A stretch of 58,289 bases of DNA from Bryobacteraceae bacterium. GTDB lineage: Bacteria; Acidobacteriota; Terriglobia; Bryobacterales; Bryobacteraceae. Where the stretch lies: positions 1 to 58,289 of the forward strand of contig JAIEMJ010000043.1 in assembly GCA_019752335.1 (NCBI GenBank), in the 5' to 3' direction. Shown here in pieces: positions 16,929 through 25,797 of the stretch. Every line of letters begins with the position of its first letter. The first letter of the stretch is position 1. The notes under the pieces are model-generated. The model was not told the DNA's origin. It searched no databases and saw only the letters and a list, made by a program, of their open reading frames with translations. The position numbers and the translations under genes are program-made.

Positions 16929-17846
16929 GTGAAGAGCAAACTCTCCTTCGCTATTCGTTATGGCATTCTGGCGAGCATGGCTTTGTCCATTCCCGCTTTC
17001 GCCCAGTGCCCCGCTGATATCACCACGGTGCTCGCCGGCCGTTGGACGTTCCGAGCCAACAATAACTCGGTCGCTGGCCAATTTACGGCCCGGCAGGGTA
17101 ACTTCCGCCTTTCCGTGGTGTCGACCACCATTATCGGTAGCTCGCTGGTTCGCTACGACAGCGGCGGCGGCGTTTACTCGCTGAATCCGGATTGCAATGG
17201 CGGCGTGTTGTATTTGAATAACTCCTACGCCCCGGTGCAATGGGAATTCACCCTCACGCCGGACGCGGTGTTCGGTCGTGTGATGACGTTCCGCACGGGC
17301 GCGATCCCGAGCGCACCGCCATTCCCCACGCCGCCTGCCGTCTTGGGTAACGCTCCGCTCGGCAACGCCTGGCCGGCGCCGACGGCGTGCCCCGCGGGCG
17401 TGTTGCCGGTGAATTCGCTGAGCGGCGTGTACAACACGGTCTCGTTGAGCGGCGTGACGCTCACCGTTCCCAGCCCGTCGTCGGCTCCGGTAGGCTCCAT
17501 TACGGGCCGCATCACCGTCGGGCCGTCGTTGAACTTCGCGGGTGTACTGGCGAATCGCGGTACGCTCACCTTCCTCCAGACACCGACGTATCTGCCGCCG
17601 CCCAACTCGCCGCCCGCGAATGCGCCGCAGTTGCCGCAGGTTTCTCAGGGAGGCGACCCCGGCCAGTACTTCATGGATAGCGATTGCTCCACCGGCGTAC
17701 TCACCATGTACTTCGCGTGGCCGCGTCCGCTCACCTATGACCTGTATGCCCGCACGGCGCTCGACGGCACGTTCTCGTATGTCGCGCTCGGCGCGAGCTT
17801 CACGGGAGACACCTTCCTGGCCTCTGGCGGCACGATCGCCCGCTAG
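16929..17846 (+). CDS. Secreted protein of unknown function
   Basis: 305 residues from a GTG start with AAGAGGA 10 nt upstream. A signal peptide (MKSKLSFAIRYGILASMALS, cleaved after AFAQ) is followed by a beta-rich, Gly/Ser/Pro-rich body with four to five cysteines (CPAD, LNPDCNGG, TACPAG, DSDCSTG). The motif D-C-x-G-V/T-L occurs twice (NPDCNGGVLYL, DSDCSTGVLTM), which suggests an internal duplication of a lipocalin- or sandwich-like unit. No family recognised. A strong hairpin follows. Confidence 0.8.
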   Translation: MKSKLSFAIRYGILASMALSIPAFAQCPADITTVLAGRWTFRANNNSVAGQFTARQGNFRLSVVSTTIIGSSLVRYDSGGGVYSLNPDCNGGVLYLNNSYAPVQWEFTLTPDAVFGRVMTFRTGAIPSAPPFPTPPAVLGNAPLGNAWPAPTACPAGVLPVNSLSGVYNTVSLSGVTLTVPSPSSAPVGSITGRITVGPSLNFAGVLANRGTLTFLQTPTYLPPPNSPPANAPQLPQVSQGGDPGQYFMDSDCSTGVLTMYFAWPRPLTYDLYARTALDGTFSYVALGASFTGDTFLASGGTIAR

Positions 17847-17857
17847 TTGATGACAAA

Positions 17858-17881
17858 GGGGCGGATCACAGGATCCGCCCC
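17858..17881. terminator. Bidirectional terminator
   Basis: A 10-bp perfect stem GGGGCGGATC / GATCCGCCCC with a 4-nt loop sits between the convergent secreted-protein and FGE genes, 12 nt after one stop codon and 6 nt from the other. Confidence 0.8.
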
Positions 17882-17886
17882 CGATT

Positions 17887-18846
17887 CTATAGGTCTCGGG
17901 CGCAGCGAAACGAGATGTTCGTGGTCGCGCTATCCATCGTATTTTTCGTCCGGGCGGCGACGCGATAGCGATTGCAGTAGCTCGGATGACAGAGGTAACT
18001 CCCGCCCTTCATCACCCGCTCCGCCCCGCGCGGCGGACCCACCGGATTCAGCTTCGTGGCCGTCTCGTGCCACGTGGGATGAAACCAGTCCGCACACCAC
18101 TCCCAGGCGTTACCCGTCATGCTCAGCAGGCCGTAGCCGTTCGGCAAGAACGCATCCACCGGACCGGGCGCGGTAAAGCCGTCTTCGCCCAGGTCGACGT
18201 CGGGAAACGTCCCTTGCCAAATGTTGCAGCGATGCTGGCCATCAGGCATCAATTCGTCGCCCCAGGGAAAACGCTTCTGCTCTAACCCGCCCCGCGCCGC
18301 ATACTCCCATTCGGCTTCGGTGGGCAAACGCTTGCCCGCCCATTGCGCGAAGGCCCGGGCGTCGTTCCAAGAGACATGGGTTACCGGATGGTGCGGACGC
18401 GCAGTCACCGACGTACCGGGGCCTTCGGGGTGCGCCCAATCGGCGCCATTCACCTTGCACCACCAGTAGTGGCCCGGCACGGTGCGGTCTACGAGTTCGG
18501 GCGCGACGTGCAGATGAAAGACGAAGGACCAGCCCAGGCGTTCGCTGTCGGTGCGGTAACCGGTCTTCTGGGCGAACTCGGTGAATTGCTCATTGGTCAC
18601 CGGTGTCGTATCGAGGAAGAACGGTGTGACTTCCACTTCGCGCACGGGGCCTTCGCCGTCGGCGGGGTAGCAGTCCTGGTCCGTTGTCCCCATGAGGAAA
18701 CGGCCACCGTCGAGCCGGGTCATGCCCGCGACGGACCCGGAACGGACACGCACGCGTTCCTCCGCCATCCGCTCGGAGAGGGCCAACAGTTCAGCGCGCT
18801 CGCGACTCGGGACGCAACACGGCTGGATGATGCCAAAAGGGTTCAT
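17887..18846 (-). CDS. Formylglycine-generating enzyme
   Basis: 319 residues. It has the complete SUMF1 fold: GGRFLMGTTD near the start, THVSWNDARAFAQWAGKRLP, GNAWEWCADWF, and the active-site segment GGSYLCHPSYCNRYRVAART, in which Cys286 and Cys291 match the copper-binding catalytic pair of true FGE. It should oxidise a cysteine in C-x-P-x-R motifs of sulfatases to formylglycine. No sulfatase gene is in the window. Its ATG overlaps the parvulin stop (ATGA), so the two are translationally coupled. Confidence 0.93.
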   Translation of the reverse strand: MNPFGIIQPCCVPSRERAELLALSERMAEERVRVRSGSVAGMTRLDGGRFLMGTTDQDCYPADGEGPVREVEVTPFFLDTTPVTNEQFTEFAQKTGYRTDSERLGWSFVFHLHVAPELVDRTVPGHYWWCKVNGADWAHPEGPGTSVTARPHHPVTHVSWNDARAFAQWAGKRLPTEAEWEYAARGGLEQKRFPWGDELMPDGQHRCNIWQGTFPDVDLGEDGFTAPGPVDAFLPNGYGLLSMTGNAWEWCADWFHPTWHETATKLNPVGPPRGAERVMKGGSYLCHPSYCNRYRVAARTKNTMDSATTNISFRCARDL

Positions 18847-19739
18847 ACCTCAGCCGCCTTTTCCGTCACCGTTACCTTCGCCTTCGCGCGCAAGGCGTCA
18901 AGAAACTGATGCAGGGCCTTATCGCGTTTCTCCTTCAGAATCTCTTCCTCCAGATGCGCCTTCACTTCGTCAAAGGGGATCGGCCCCGGTTCGCGGCGCT
19001 CATGCAGCAAGGCGATGTGATAGCCGAACTGCGAGCGGAAGATCTTGCTGCGCTCGCCGGGCTTCAGTGCGAAGACCACCTCGTCGAACTCCTCCACCAT
19101 CTCGCCCATAGGGAACCAGCCGAGGGCGCCGCCGTTGCCGGCGCAGGAGGAGTGCTGGTTGGCGACGTCGGCGAAGGGGATGCCGGCTTCGAGTTGCTGC
19201 TCGGCCGCTTGGATCACGGCCAGGGCCTCGTCGCTGCTTTCGCCGTCGCCGTGCTCAGCGCGGCGGACGTTGCGGACGATGTGCGAGGCAAGGGCCATGG
19301 CGGGGCGCACCAGGGCGTCGCGGTTCTTCTTGTAGCGCTCGACGAGGTCCTTATGCCGGGGCGCGGCTACCTTGGCCTGCAGGCGGGCGATCATGCGGTC
19401 GATACGGAGGCGGGCTTCCACTTCCTTGTGCAGTTCCTCGCGGTCGACGCCGGCGCGGGTGACACCGGGTTCGCAATTCTCGGGGCCGCCGGGCGGCGGC
19501 AGGACGGCCGTCATGGCCTCTTCGATTTCGCTTTCCGGGATCGGGTCGGGGTCAGCCAGGGCCACTTGGCGCAGGAGGGTGCGTTCGATGACATTTTCTT
19601 TTGACCAGTCCCAGAGCTGCATTTCGGCCGCCACCGGATCCATCCCGGTAACGGCTTCGAGATAGCGCGGCCGTATCGACGCCGCCTCGTCCCGAATCAC
19701 TTGCTCATCCACAAACTCGCCGTTGATCAGTAGGCCCAT
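18843..19739 (-). CDS. Parvulin-type peptidyl-prolyl isomerase
   Basis: 298 residues. The N-terminal half is helical and SurA-like; the C-terminal parvulin domain (about 150-260) shows HIVRNVRRAE, CAGNGGALGWFPMGEMVEEF and FRSQFGYHIALLHERR, the usual rotamase core. There is no signal peptide, so it is probably cytoplasmic. It overlaps the FGE gene by 4 nt and follows the secreted propeller-like gene by 14 nt. Confidence 0.92.
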   Translation of the reverse strand: MGLLINGEFVDEQVIRDEAASIRPRYLEAVTGMDPVAAEMQLWDWSKENVIERTLLRQVALADPDPIPESEIEEAMTAVLPPPGGPENCEPGVTRAGVDREELHKEVEARLRIDRMIARLQAKVAAPRHKDLVERYKKNRDALVRPAMALASHIVRNVRRAEHGDGESSDEALAVIQAAEQQLEAGIPFADVANQHSSCAGNGGALGWFPMGEMVEEFDEVVFALKPGERSKIFRSQFGYHIALLHERREPGPIPFDEVKAHLEEEILKEKRDKALHQFLDALRAKAKVTVTEKAAEV

Positions 19740-19753
19740 ATTCAGGCTCTAGT

Positions 19754-20815
19754 CTAGCGCTTCGGATCCGCTTCCGGATCCACGGTGGGCGGCGGCGGAT
19801 CTTCAAAAAACAGCTCCCAGCGTGAGATGCCTTTGACAAAGAGCCGGCTACCTTGGCTGGTGAGGCTATCCGTCTCGCCCACGGCCTTGCCGACTAACTG
19901 CGGATAGTAGCCCGGCGCAAAGCCGATGTCGCGCGGCGTGAGGATCTTTACCGGCGCGGACCAACTCGCCGGGTCGCTCAGGTCCGCACTGATGGCCAGA
20001 TAGATTCCCTCCTGCGGCCAACCGGGCTGGCAGCAAGCGCGGTTGAGCAAGATGACATACCGTTCCAGGTAGGAATTCCAACTGACGGAGGGGCCCCAGA
20101 AGGCATCGGTGTTGGACTTCTCCCAAGCGGTTCGCACCGGCAGCACCGGCGTGGAGCGGCCACCCACGCCGGGCTGGTCCCAAGCACCCTGGTAGTGCTT
20201 CCAGACGTGGCCGGCGGGGGTCGCGCGATCCTCATAGGCCAGGCGCGCCAGGCTGACGCCCTGGGTGCTGGCCGGTCCGCCGTAGTTGTCGAAGACGAAG
20301 TAGAAGCAACCATCGCCTTGGTCGTAGACGACGGAGAAGTCGCCGTGACCGCCGGCGAAGAAGCGATTCTGGGCGTTGCAATCGGGCGGGTCGCCGGAGG
20401 AAAGCACAATGCCGAGGTCCTCAAAGGTATCGCCGCCATCGCGCGAGAGCAGCGCCCCGATCCGCGGCACGGTGAGCCCCTTGCCCGGACAATAGCCGCC
20501 GGGCTCGTGATGATACCAGGCGTAGACTAGGCCATCGGAGGGGTCGCGCCAGAGGGACTCGATCCACATGGGGAAATGCGCCGGGGAGTCGACTTCGGGC
20601 GGCAGGTCGTTCCAGAGGGAGAAGAGGTCCGGGCCGGACATCTTGATCAGTTCGCCGGTGGAGGTATAGACTTTCAGCCGTCCATCGACCCAGAGGCCAG
20701 GACTATTGCCGTCCACGATGGGCGAAGGGTAGGCCAGATACGGTGCGGGACGGACCCGCACGGTCTGCGCTTGCAGCGCCAAGCAGACGGTGAGACTCGC
20801 CAGGAAAACACGCAC
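19754..20815 (-). CDS. Secreted beta-propeller protein, glycosidase-like
   Basis: 353 residues from GTG 20815 with a signal peptide (MRVFLASLTVCLALQAQ). Repeated motifs of the Asp-box/GH43-propeller sort occur (ALLSRDGGDTFEDLGIVL, WGPSVSWNSYLERYVILLNR, GIYLAISADLSDPASWSAP), and six cysteines suggest an exported, disulfide-bonded protein. This resembles five-bladed propellers of GH32/43/68 or sialidase type, but I cannot point to the catalytic triad. It lies upstream of the parvulin and FGE genes, which are transcribed in the same direction. Confidence 0.65.
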   Translation of the reverse strand: MRVFLASLTVCLALQAQTVRVRPAPYLAYPSPIVDGNSPGLWVDGRLKVYTSTGELIKMSGPDLFSLWNDLPPEVDSPAHFPMWIESLWRDPSDGLVYAWYHHEPGGYCPGKGLTVPRIGALLSRDGGDTFEDLGIVLSSGDPPDCNAQNRFFAGGHGDFSVVYDQGDGCFYFVFDNYGGPASTQGVSLARLAYEDRATPAGHVWKHYQGAWDQPGVGGRSTPVLPVRTAWEKSNTDAFWGPSVSWNSYLERYVILLNRACCQPGWPQEGIYLAISADLSDPASWSAPVKILTPRDIGFAPGYYPQLVGKAVGETDSLTSQGSRLFVKGISRWELFFEDPPPPTVDPEADPKR

Positions 20816-20861
20816 CTTAAGGAGACGCGCGCCAAGGGAGCTATCGTTACGTGAATAATTC

Positions 20862-21116
20862 TTACGGCGCCGGGCTTCCCTTGCGAGCCTTCATCCGAGT
20901 TTCGAGCGCCGCGAGCAGGCGAAACTTCAGGGTGTCGGGCAGGGCGCGCGGTTCGTTGCCGCGGTAGACCTGGATCGTCTTTCTCGTGGTGTCGGCCACC
21001 ACCCAGCAGTTCGGACACTCCTTCAAATGCTGGTCGAGCTCGGCCTTGGTGGCGGGCGCGGTGGATTCGTCGAGGTACTCGCTCAACTCTTTCAAAAAAT
21101 CCTTACAAGAAAGCAA
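20862..21116 (-). CDS. Zinc-finger anti-sigma factor (zf-HC2)
   Basis: 84 residues: MLSCKDFLKELSEYLDE ... ELDQHLKECPNC gives the zinc set Cys4, His30, Cys34, Cys37 of cytoplasmic ZAS anti-sigma factors. The start is taken as TTG 21116, which places Cys4 as in the family and overlaps the sigma gene by 14 nt (shared TTTGCTTTCTTGTAA in different frames); longer in-frame starts are only shadows. There is no membrane helix, so this is a soluble anti-sigma of the RsrA/ChrR type acting on the adjacent ECF sigma factor. Confidence 0.82.
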   Translation of the reverse strand: MLSCKDFLKELSEYLDESTAPATKAELDQHLKECPNCWVVADTTRKTIQVYRGNEPRALPDTLKFRLLAALETRMKARKGSPAP

Positions 21117-21720
21117 ATTCGTTAGCCCCCTTTCGCCGGAAGAAGCGGGTGAGCTTTTCACGCAGTTGCAAGCGGGCGCGCAGCAGCCGGCTCTTTACCG
21201 CCGGAATCGAGATGCCGAGTACTTCGGCGGTCTCCTCGGTGGAGAGGTCTTCAATGTCGCGCAGCACAAAGACGCTGCGGAAGATGGGCGCCAGGCTCTC
21301 GACAGACTTGTCGAGAATCCCGCGCAATTCCTCCTGCGAGTATTGCGCTTCGGGATTGTCCTCCCACACGGCAATTTCGCGGGGCACCATGTCTTCGCCA
21401 GTATCCACCTGCTCGTCCAACGACACCAGCTTATCGCTTTTGCGCTTGCGCAGCTTCATCAAGGACTCATTGACGGCGATGCGGACGATCCAGGTGTAAA
21501 ACTTGCTGTTGCCCTGAAACTTGTCGAGGTGGCTGTAGGCCTTGAGGAAGGCCTCCTGCATCACGTCCTCGGCGTCTTCGTCGTTTTGGGTGATGTTTTT
21601 GGCGAGCCGGTAGATCTTGCGCTCGTAGCGCGTCAGGAGCTCGGTAAACGCGGTGTCGTCGCCCGATTTGGCGCGTGCGATCAAATCACCTTCGTCGAAA
21701 CTATCGCTGGGGTCTGCCAT
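21103..21720 (-). CDS. ECF RNA polymerase sigma factor (RpoE type)
   Basis: 205 residues. Region 2 is FTELLTRYERKIYRLAKNIT with DAEDVMQEAFLKAY, and region 4 is FVLRDIEDLSTEETAEVLGI followed by SRLLRARLQLR. It directs RNA polymerase to a stress regulon and should be inhibited by the zf-HC2 protein encoded in the overlapping next gene. The ATG is preceded by GAGGA and, 9 nt upstream, by TATTCT. It lies 19 nt after gluQ, so it may also be read from the HPt-gluQ promoter. Confidence 0.95.
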   Translation of the reverse strand: MADPSDSFDEGDLIARAKSGDDTAFTELLTRYERKIYRLAKNITQNDEDAEDVMQEAFLKAYSHLDKFQGNSKFYTWIVRIAVNESLMKLRKRKSDKLVSLDEQVDTGEDMVPREIAVWEDNPEAQYSQEELRGILDKSVESLAPIFRSVFVLRDIEDLSTEETAEVLGISIPAVKSRLLRARLQLREKLTRFFRRKGANEFAFL

Positions 21721-21739
21721 TGCATCCTCAGAATAACAG

Positions 21740-22570
21740 TCACGTCAAGCGTTTGGGGAGCACCCCTATCCAGATGGGAGCGATTTCGTCGGCTCCCGAA
21801 GGGATGGATTCCCCCAAAAAGCGCAAGGCGGCCGCCAAACACGCAGCCGACCCCGCCAAAGGCACCGGTTCGGCCTGGGTCTGCTTGCTAAGTTTTTCGC
21901 CATTTTCGTCGAGCACGAGGGGGATGTGGCGGTAACGTGGGCGCGGCAAGCCGAGCGACTCCTGCAGGTAGATCTGCCGCGCGGTGGAGGTAAGCAAGTC
22001 CGCGCCGCGAACGACGTCGGTGATGCCCTGGGCGCCGTCGTCCACCACGACGGCCAACTGATAGGCCCAGTAGCCATCGGCGCGCTTCAAAACGAAGTCG
22101 CCCGTGCTGTGGGCGAGATTCTCGCACTGAGGGCCCAAGCGTTGGTCATGCCAGTGAATCTCGCGGTCCGGGACGCGGAGGCGGACGCTGCGGCCGGTAC
22201 GGCCGGGGGGCAGACCGTGGCGGCAGGTGCCCGGGTAGTACTCGCGGTGGCCGAGTTCGGTGCGCGTGCAAGCGCAGGGGTAAACCAGGGGTCCTAGCTG
22301 GTTGAGGGCTTCGGCGTAGGCGTCGTGACGCTGGCTTTGGTACAGGACCGGGCCGTCCCAAAAGAGGCCGTAGGCTTCCAGGCAGCGCAGGATGCGGTCC
22401 GCGGCACCAGGTACCGTGCGCGGTTCGTCCAAGTCTTCCATGCGGACCAGCCATTCACCGCCCGCGCGGCGGGCGTCCAAAAAACTGGCCACGGCTGCGA
22501 CGAGGCTACCGAAGTGGAGGTCGCCGGTGGGCGAGGGGGCGAATCGGCCGCGGTAAGCTAAGGAGGGCAA
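21740..22570 (-). CDS. gluQ: Glutamyl-Q tRNA(Asp) synthetase
   Basis: 276 residues, the short GluRS paralogue without an anticodon-binding domain. The ATP-site motif is [18 protein letters not shown], the zinc site is [20 protein letters not shown], and the KMSKS-like loop is EKLSKQ. It attaches glutamate to the queuosine base of tRNA(Asp). The gene follows the HPt gene with a one-base gap and leads into the sigma factor gene. Confidence 0.95.
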   Translation of the reverse strand: MPSLAYRGRFAPSPTGDLHFGSLVAAVASFLDARRAGGEWLVRMEDLDEPRTVPGAADRILRCLEAYGLFWDGPVLYQSQRHDAYAEALNQLGPLVYPCACTRTELGHREYYPGTCRHGLPPGRTGRSVRLRVPDREIHWHDQRLGPQCENLAHSTGDFVLKRADGYWAYQLAVVVDDGAQGITDVVRGADLLTSTARQIYLQESLGLPRPRYRHIPLVLDENGEKLSKQTQAEPVPLAGSAACLAAALRFLGESIPSGADEIAPIWIGVLPKRLT

Positions 22571-22571
22571 C

Positions 22572-22922
22572 CTAGTGTCGGCAGATGGCGGCGAGTTCTT
22601 CGTGCAGCGCGCTCAGGCGCTCGTTCAGACGGATGAACTGCTCAGGCGCGGTGGAAAGGTCGCCTTGGCGTCCGGCCAGTTCGAGCGCCAGCGCCGTTTC
22701 GACGACACTGTCGGCGCCAAAGTTCGATACGGCGCCCTTCAGCGAGTGGGCGCCGCGCTCGACGCCGCGCGGGTCACCGTTCGCGAGGGCTTGTTCGATC
22801 TCGGCGATCGAATTGGGGTAGTCTTCCAGGAAGAGCTGTGCCACTTCTTCCAGCAACTCCTGATCTCCCCCCACGCGGTCCAGGGCCAAGGCTAGATTCA
22901 GTAAGCTAAGGTTGTTATTCAC
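22572..22922 (-). CDS. HPt-domain phosphotransfer protein
   Basis: 116 residues, a single histidine phosphotransfer domain. The motif [16 protein letters not shown] places the phospho-accepting histidine at position 59. The start is GTG (GTG AAT AAC AAC) with GGGGAAGG upstream. It should shuttle phosphate between a hybrid kinase and a response regulator, but no such partner is adjacent; the LytTR regulator at 24977 is the only receiver protein in the window. Confidence 0.9.
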   Translation of the reverse strand: MNNNLSLLNLALALDRVGGDQELLEEVAQLFLEDYPNSIAEIEQALANGDPRGVERGAHSLKGAVSNFGADSVVETALALELAGRQGDLSTAPEQFIRLNERLSALHEELAAICRH

Positions 22923-22971
22923 GTCGTTCGGCCTTCCCCATTATTATCGGGGGAGAATGCAAAAAAGTTGA

Positions 22972-23658
22972 ATGGAAAATACACCACTTTTCTCAAATCG
23001 TTCGTTTGAGGTTACCCTCAAGGGCAGTTACCTGCTGAATGTGCCCCCGGATGCCCCCTTTCTGGCCGTCGCACTGCATGGCTACGGGCAAACCGCCGAA
23101 CTTCTGGCGACCTACTCCCGCCGCATTCTGGGGCCCCGCCCCGCTATTGCGGCGATTCAGGCCCCGCATCCCCAGTACCTTGAAGCCTTGCCGGCTACCC
23201 GCATCGGCTACAACTGGGGCACGTCGGCGGACTGGGCCGCCGCCATCGCTCTCCACCACCGTATCTTGTTGCAAGTGCTGGCTGAACTGCCGTCTTTGCC
23301 GATCCTGCTACTTGGTTTCTCGCAGCCCGTCGGGCTGAACTATCGCTTCCTGGCCAGCCACCCGGGCCTGGTGCGCGGTGCGCTCGGGCTGTGCGGCGGC
23401 GTGCCCAAGGAGTGGTCACCGGCGGAGCCAATCAGGACGCCCATCCTGCACATCGCCCGCGACGACGACGAATTCTTCCCCGTCGACACCGCCACGACCT
23501 TCGAAGGGAAGCTACGGCGCGTCGCCACGGACGTCGAGTTCCAGCTCATCCCGGGCAAGCACCGCTTCCCCTCCGACGGCCGGCGTCTCATCCGGCCCTG
23601 GATCGAGCGCGTCTTCGGCTACGACATCGGGAGCCATGCGGGAGCGGGCGAGCGCTAA
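22972..23658 (+). CDS. Carboxylesterase/phospholipase-type alpha/beta hydrolase
   Basis: 228 residues. ALHGYGQTAELL supplies the oxyanion region, the nucleophile elbow is LLGFSQPVG (Ser117), the acid is in ARDDDEFFP (about Asp166) and the base is His197 in PGKHRFP. The elbow is G-F-S-Q-P where the family has G-F-S-Q-G, so the final small residue is replaced by proline. There is no signal peptide. It is divergent from the HPt gene across 49 bp and converges on the epimerase gene with a single base between stop codons. Confidence 0.83.
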   Translation: MENTPLFSNRSFEVTLKGSYLLNVPPDAPFLAVALHGYGQTAELLATYSRRILGPRPAIAAIQAPHPQYLEALPATRIGYNWGTSADWAAAIALHHRILLQVLAELPSLPILLLGFSQPVGLNYRFLASHPGLVRGALGLCGGVPKEWSPAEPIRTPILHIARDDDEFFPVDTATTFEGKLRRVATDVEFQLIPGKHRFPSDGRRLIRPWIERVFGYDIGSHAGAGER

Positions 23659-23659
23659 C

Positions 23660-24703
23660 CTACCGCCGGCGGGCGGCGAGTTCAGACACGCCCAGGCCGG
23701 AGAAGGCGAACTCTTCGCTGTGCGAATCGGGCGCCGCGGCGATCAGGGCGTCTTCGAAGGAGTAGTCCGTCTTGGGGCGCTTATGGTTGCGCAGGTACCA
23801 GCGATAGGTCTCGGCCAGGCCCTTGGAAAAGTCGGTGGGTTTCCACCCGAGGGTGCGCTGCGCCTTCGCCACCACTTCGGTGATGGCGGGAATGTCATAG
23901 TAAAACCCGAAGTACAACTGCGGGCCCATCGGGTGGCCACCCTGCTGGAAGATCAGCCGACGGGGCAGGCGCACCGGGGAGATCTTCTTCTTGGCCGCGG
24001 TAGCGAAGGCCGTCAGCAGCTCTTCCTGCGTCAGCGGACGCGGATTGGCGATGTTGAAGGCCTGGCCCACGGCGCCTGGCTCCTCAATGACGCGCAGCAT
24101 CGCCGCCACCAAGTCCTTGATAAAGACGAACTGCATCAGACGGCGGCCGTCGCCGGGCAGGATCAGTTGCCGGTTGGCGCGCATGCGGTCCCAGAAAAAC
24201 TGCTCGCGGTAAAAGGGATTCTCGGGTCCGTAAATGAAGGGCGGGCGCAGCGTCACCACGGGCGTCTTGTTGCGGTGATAGAGCCGGAAAAGCATCCGCT
24301 CGGTCATGGCTTTGTTGCGCACGTAGGGATCCGGGTGGTCATCCGGCGCCAGGGCGTCGGCTTCGTGGTGATTCAGGCCGTCGCCGTAAGCGGCGACGCT
24401 GGACATGAAGACGTAACGGGTCAGCCGGTCGCCCACCGCGCGTACGGCGGCCTCCACGTGATTGGCGCCGGTGCCGCGCTCCCAGTCATAGACGTTGTCG
24501 AAGACGACCTCAAAGCGATGCGGGGCAATCGCCTTGGCCACGGCCTCGGCGTCATTGCGGTCGCAAAGCAGGTTGGTCACCTTCTTGCCGTATTTATGGG
24601 CGCGCTTCCGGTGCATGATGGTCACATCGTGCCCGGCTTTCACCAGGGCTTGCACCAAAGGCTTACCGATGAACTGAGTCCCACCGATGACGAGAACTTT
24701 CAT
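23660..24703 (-). CDS. NAD-dependent epimerase/dehydratase family protein
   Basis: 347 residues, extended SDR fold. MKVLVIGGTQFIGKPL is the dinucleotide-binding GxxGxxG; MSSVAAYG carries the catalytic Ser/Thr and YVRNKAMTE the Tyr-x3-Lys pair (near residues 145-150). It resembles the UDP-sugar epimerase/CSP41-like branch; the substrate is not determined. GAAAGAG provides the ribosome-binding site. Confidence 0.9.
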   Translation of the reverse strand: MKVLVIGGTQFIGKPLVQALVKAGHDVTIMHRKRAHKYGKKVTNLLCDRNDAEAVAKAIAPHRFEVVFDNVYDWERGTGANHVEAAVRAVGDRLTRYVFMSSVAAYGDGLNHHEADALAPDDHPDPYVRNKAMTERMLFRLYHRNKTPVVTLRPPFIYGPENPFYREQFFWDRMRANRQLILPGDGRRLMQFVFIKDLVAAMLRVIEEPGAVGQAFNIANPRPLTQEELLTAFATAAKKKISPVRLPRRLIFQQGGHPMGPQLYFGFYYDIPAITEVVAKAQRTLGWKPTDFSKGLAETYRWYLRNHKRPKTDYSFEDALIAAAPDSHSEEFAFSGLGVSELAARRR

Positions 24704-24961
24704 CGCTCTTTCGATTCGATCGCTTTCTGCTTCGCGCGCAGTCGGACGTCTTGCGCCGATGCCGCCATACTCAACACTGATTCAGATGCACCCAGGCCCC
24801 AGAAAGCGCGGAAAACCTTACCCTTCACGGCGTGGCGTACCCCCGGTAAGGGGTGATCGGGGCGGTTGGATGCGGCTAAAACTGGAAACAAGGGCTCGGC
24901 TCTTCGAAATTGGCCCGTGCCCGCCTGAATATTCTCAAACACGCGACAAAGGCCCAAACGC

Positions 24962-24967
24962 TATACT
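24962..24967 (+). promoter_or_regulatory. -10-like box of the LytTR regulator gene
   Basis: TATACT ends 9 nt before the ATG at 24977, leaving room for a leader of only about 2-3 nt. No clear -35 was found. The rest of the 273-bp gap (24704-24976) shows no gene. Confidence 0.4.
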
Positions 24968-24976
24968 AACAAACGG

Positions 24977-25759
24977 ATGTCGGTTCGCGCGACTTCTACT
25001 ATTTCCGTACTCCTCGCCGACGACGAACAGCTCGCGCGGGACGAACTCGCATTCCTGTTGAAGGACTTTTCGGACTTCGAAGTCCTGACCACGGCCTCCA
25101 ACGGCATTGAAGCCCTTCAACTGATCGAACGCCACGAGCCTGATGTGGTATTTCTCGACGTCGACATGCCCGGTTTGAACGGCCTGGGCGTCATTCGGCG
25201 TCTGCAGGAGAAGGGAATCCCTCTTCCTTTCTTTGTTTTAGCGACGGCCCACGAAAATTACGCCGTCGAAGCTTTCCGCCTGGAAGCGATGGACTACCTG
25301 CTGAAGCCGATCGACCGTGACCGGCTGGTGGAGACTCTGGAGCGCATTCGCCGCGTCGTTTACGAGCGCCAGCGCGCCGCCGAGCAAGAGCCGCCCCCCG
25401 AGCCCGCGGATTCCGGCGAGCGCCGCAGCAAGCTCGTGGTGAAGGCTGGCCAGCGGAACCTGATCATCGACGTCCAGGACCTGATCTACGCCACCATCGA
25501 CGAGGGGCTAATTACCGTCGTGACCACCCAGTGCGAGGGCGAGACCTTCTACCGGACCATTGAGGAACTGCAATCGAACCTCGACCCCGAGATCTTCTGG
25601 CGCGTCCACCGCTCCTACCTGGTGAACGTCAACCGGATCCGGGAGGTGATTCCGTGGTTCAAGTCGAGCTTCCAAATCCGCATGGACGACAAGCGTGGAA
25701 CCGAGATTCCGGTGAGCCGCGTGCAAACGAAGCGCTTGCGGATGCTGTTCCGGCTCTAG
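24977..25759 (+). CDS. LytTR-family response regulator
   Basis: 260 residues. The receiver domain has the acidic pair Asp15-Asp16, phosphorylation site Asp61 (VVFLDVDMPGLNG) and the signature lysine in DYLLKPID. After a charged linker a LytTR DNA-binding domain runs from about 150 (KLVVKAGQRNLIIDVQDLIY) to the end (FWRVHRSYLVNVNRIREVI). Such regulators normally pair with a LytS/7TM histidine kinase, absent here. Confidence 0.95.
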   Translation: MSVRATSTISVLLADDEQLARDELAFLLKDFSDFEVLTTASNGIEALQLIERHEPDVVFLDVDMPGLNGLGVIRRLQEKGIPLPFFVLATAHENYAVEAFRLEAMDYLLKPIDRDRLVETLERIRRVVYERQRAAEQEPPPEPADSGERRSKLVVKAGQRNLIIDVQDLIYATIDEGLITVVTTQCEGETFYRTIEELQSNLDPEIFWRVHRSYLVNVNRIREVIPWFKSSFQIRMDDKRGTEIPVSRVQTKRLRMLFRL

Positions 25760-25785
25760 CGAAGCCGAAACGAACCGGAAAGTAT

Positions 25786-25791
25786 TAAGAT
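25786..25791 (+). promoter_or_regulatory. TANNNT box, GntR gene
   Basis: TAAGAT ends 6 nt before ATG 25798. A GAGG overlaps the gap but is only 2 nt from the ATG, too close for normal Shine-Dalgarno use. Confidence 0.4.
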
Positions 25792-25797
25792 GAGGCG

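Noticed and set aside
17029-17846. Secreted protein at 16929 as a PEP-CTERM or TIGR03437 protein
   Set aside because: It lacks the PEP motif and terminal helix, and lacks the terminal domain seen at 53059 and 55833.
24700-24957. Minus-strand frame upstream of the epimerase with an ATGA overlap
   Set aside because: The overlap is tempting, but the 85 residues have no recognisable domain and no ribosome site, and the region holds the divergent promoters.
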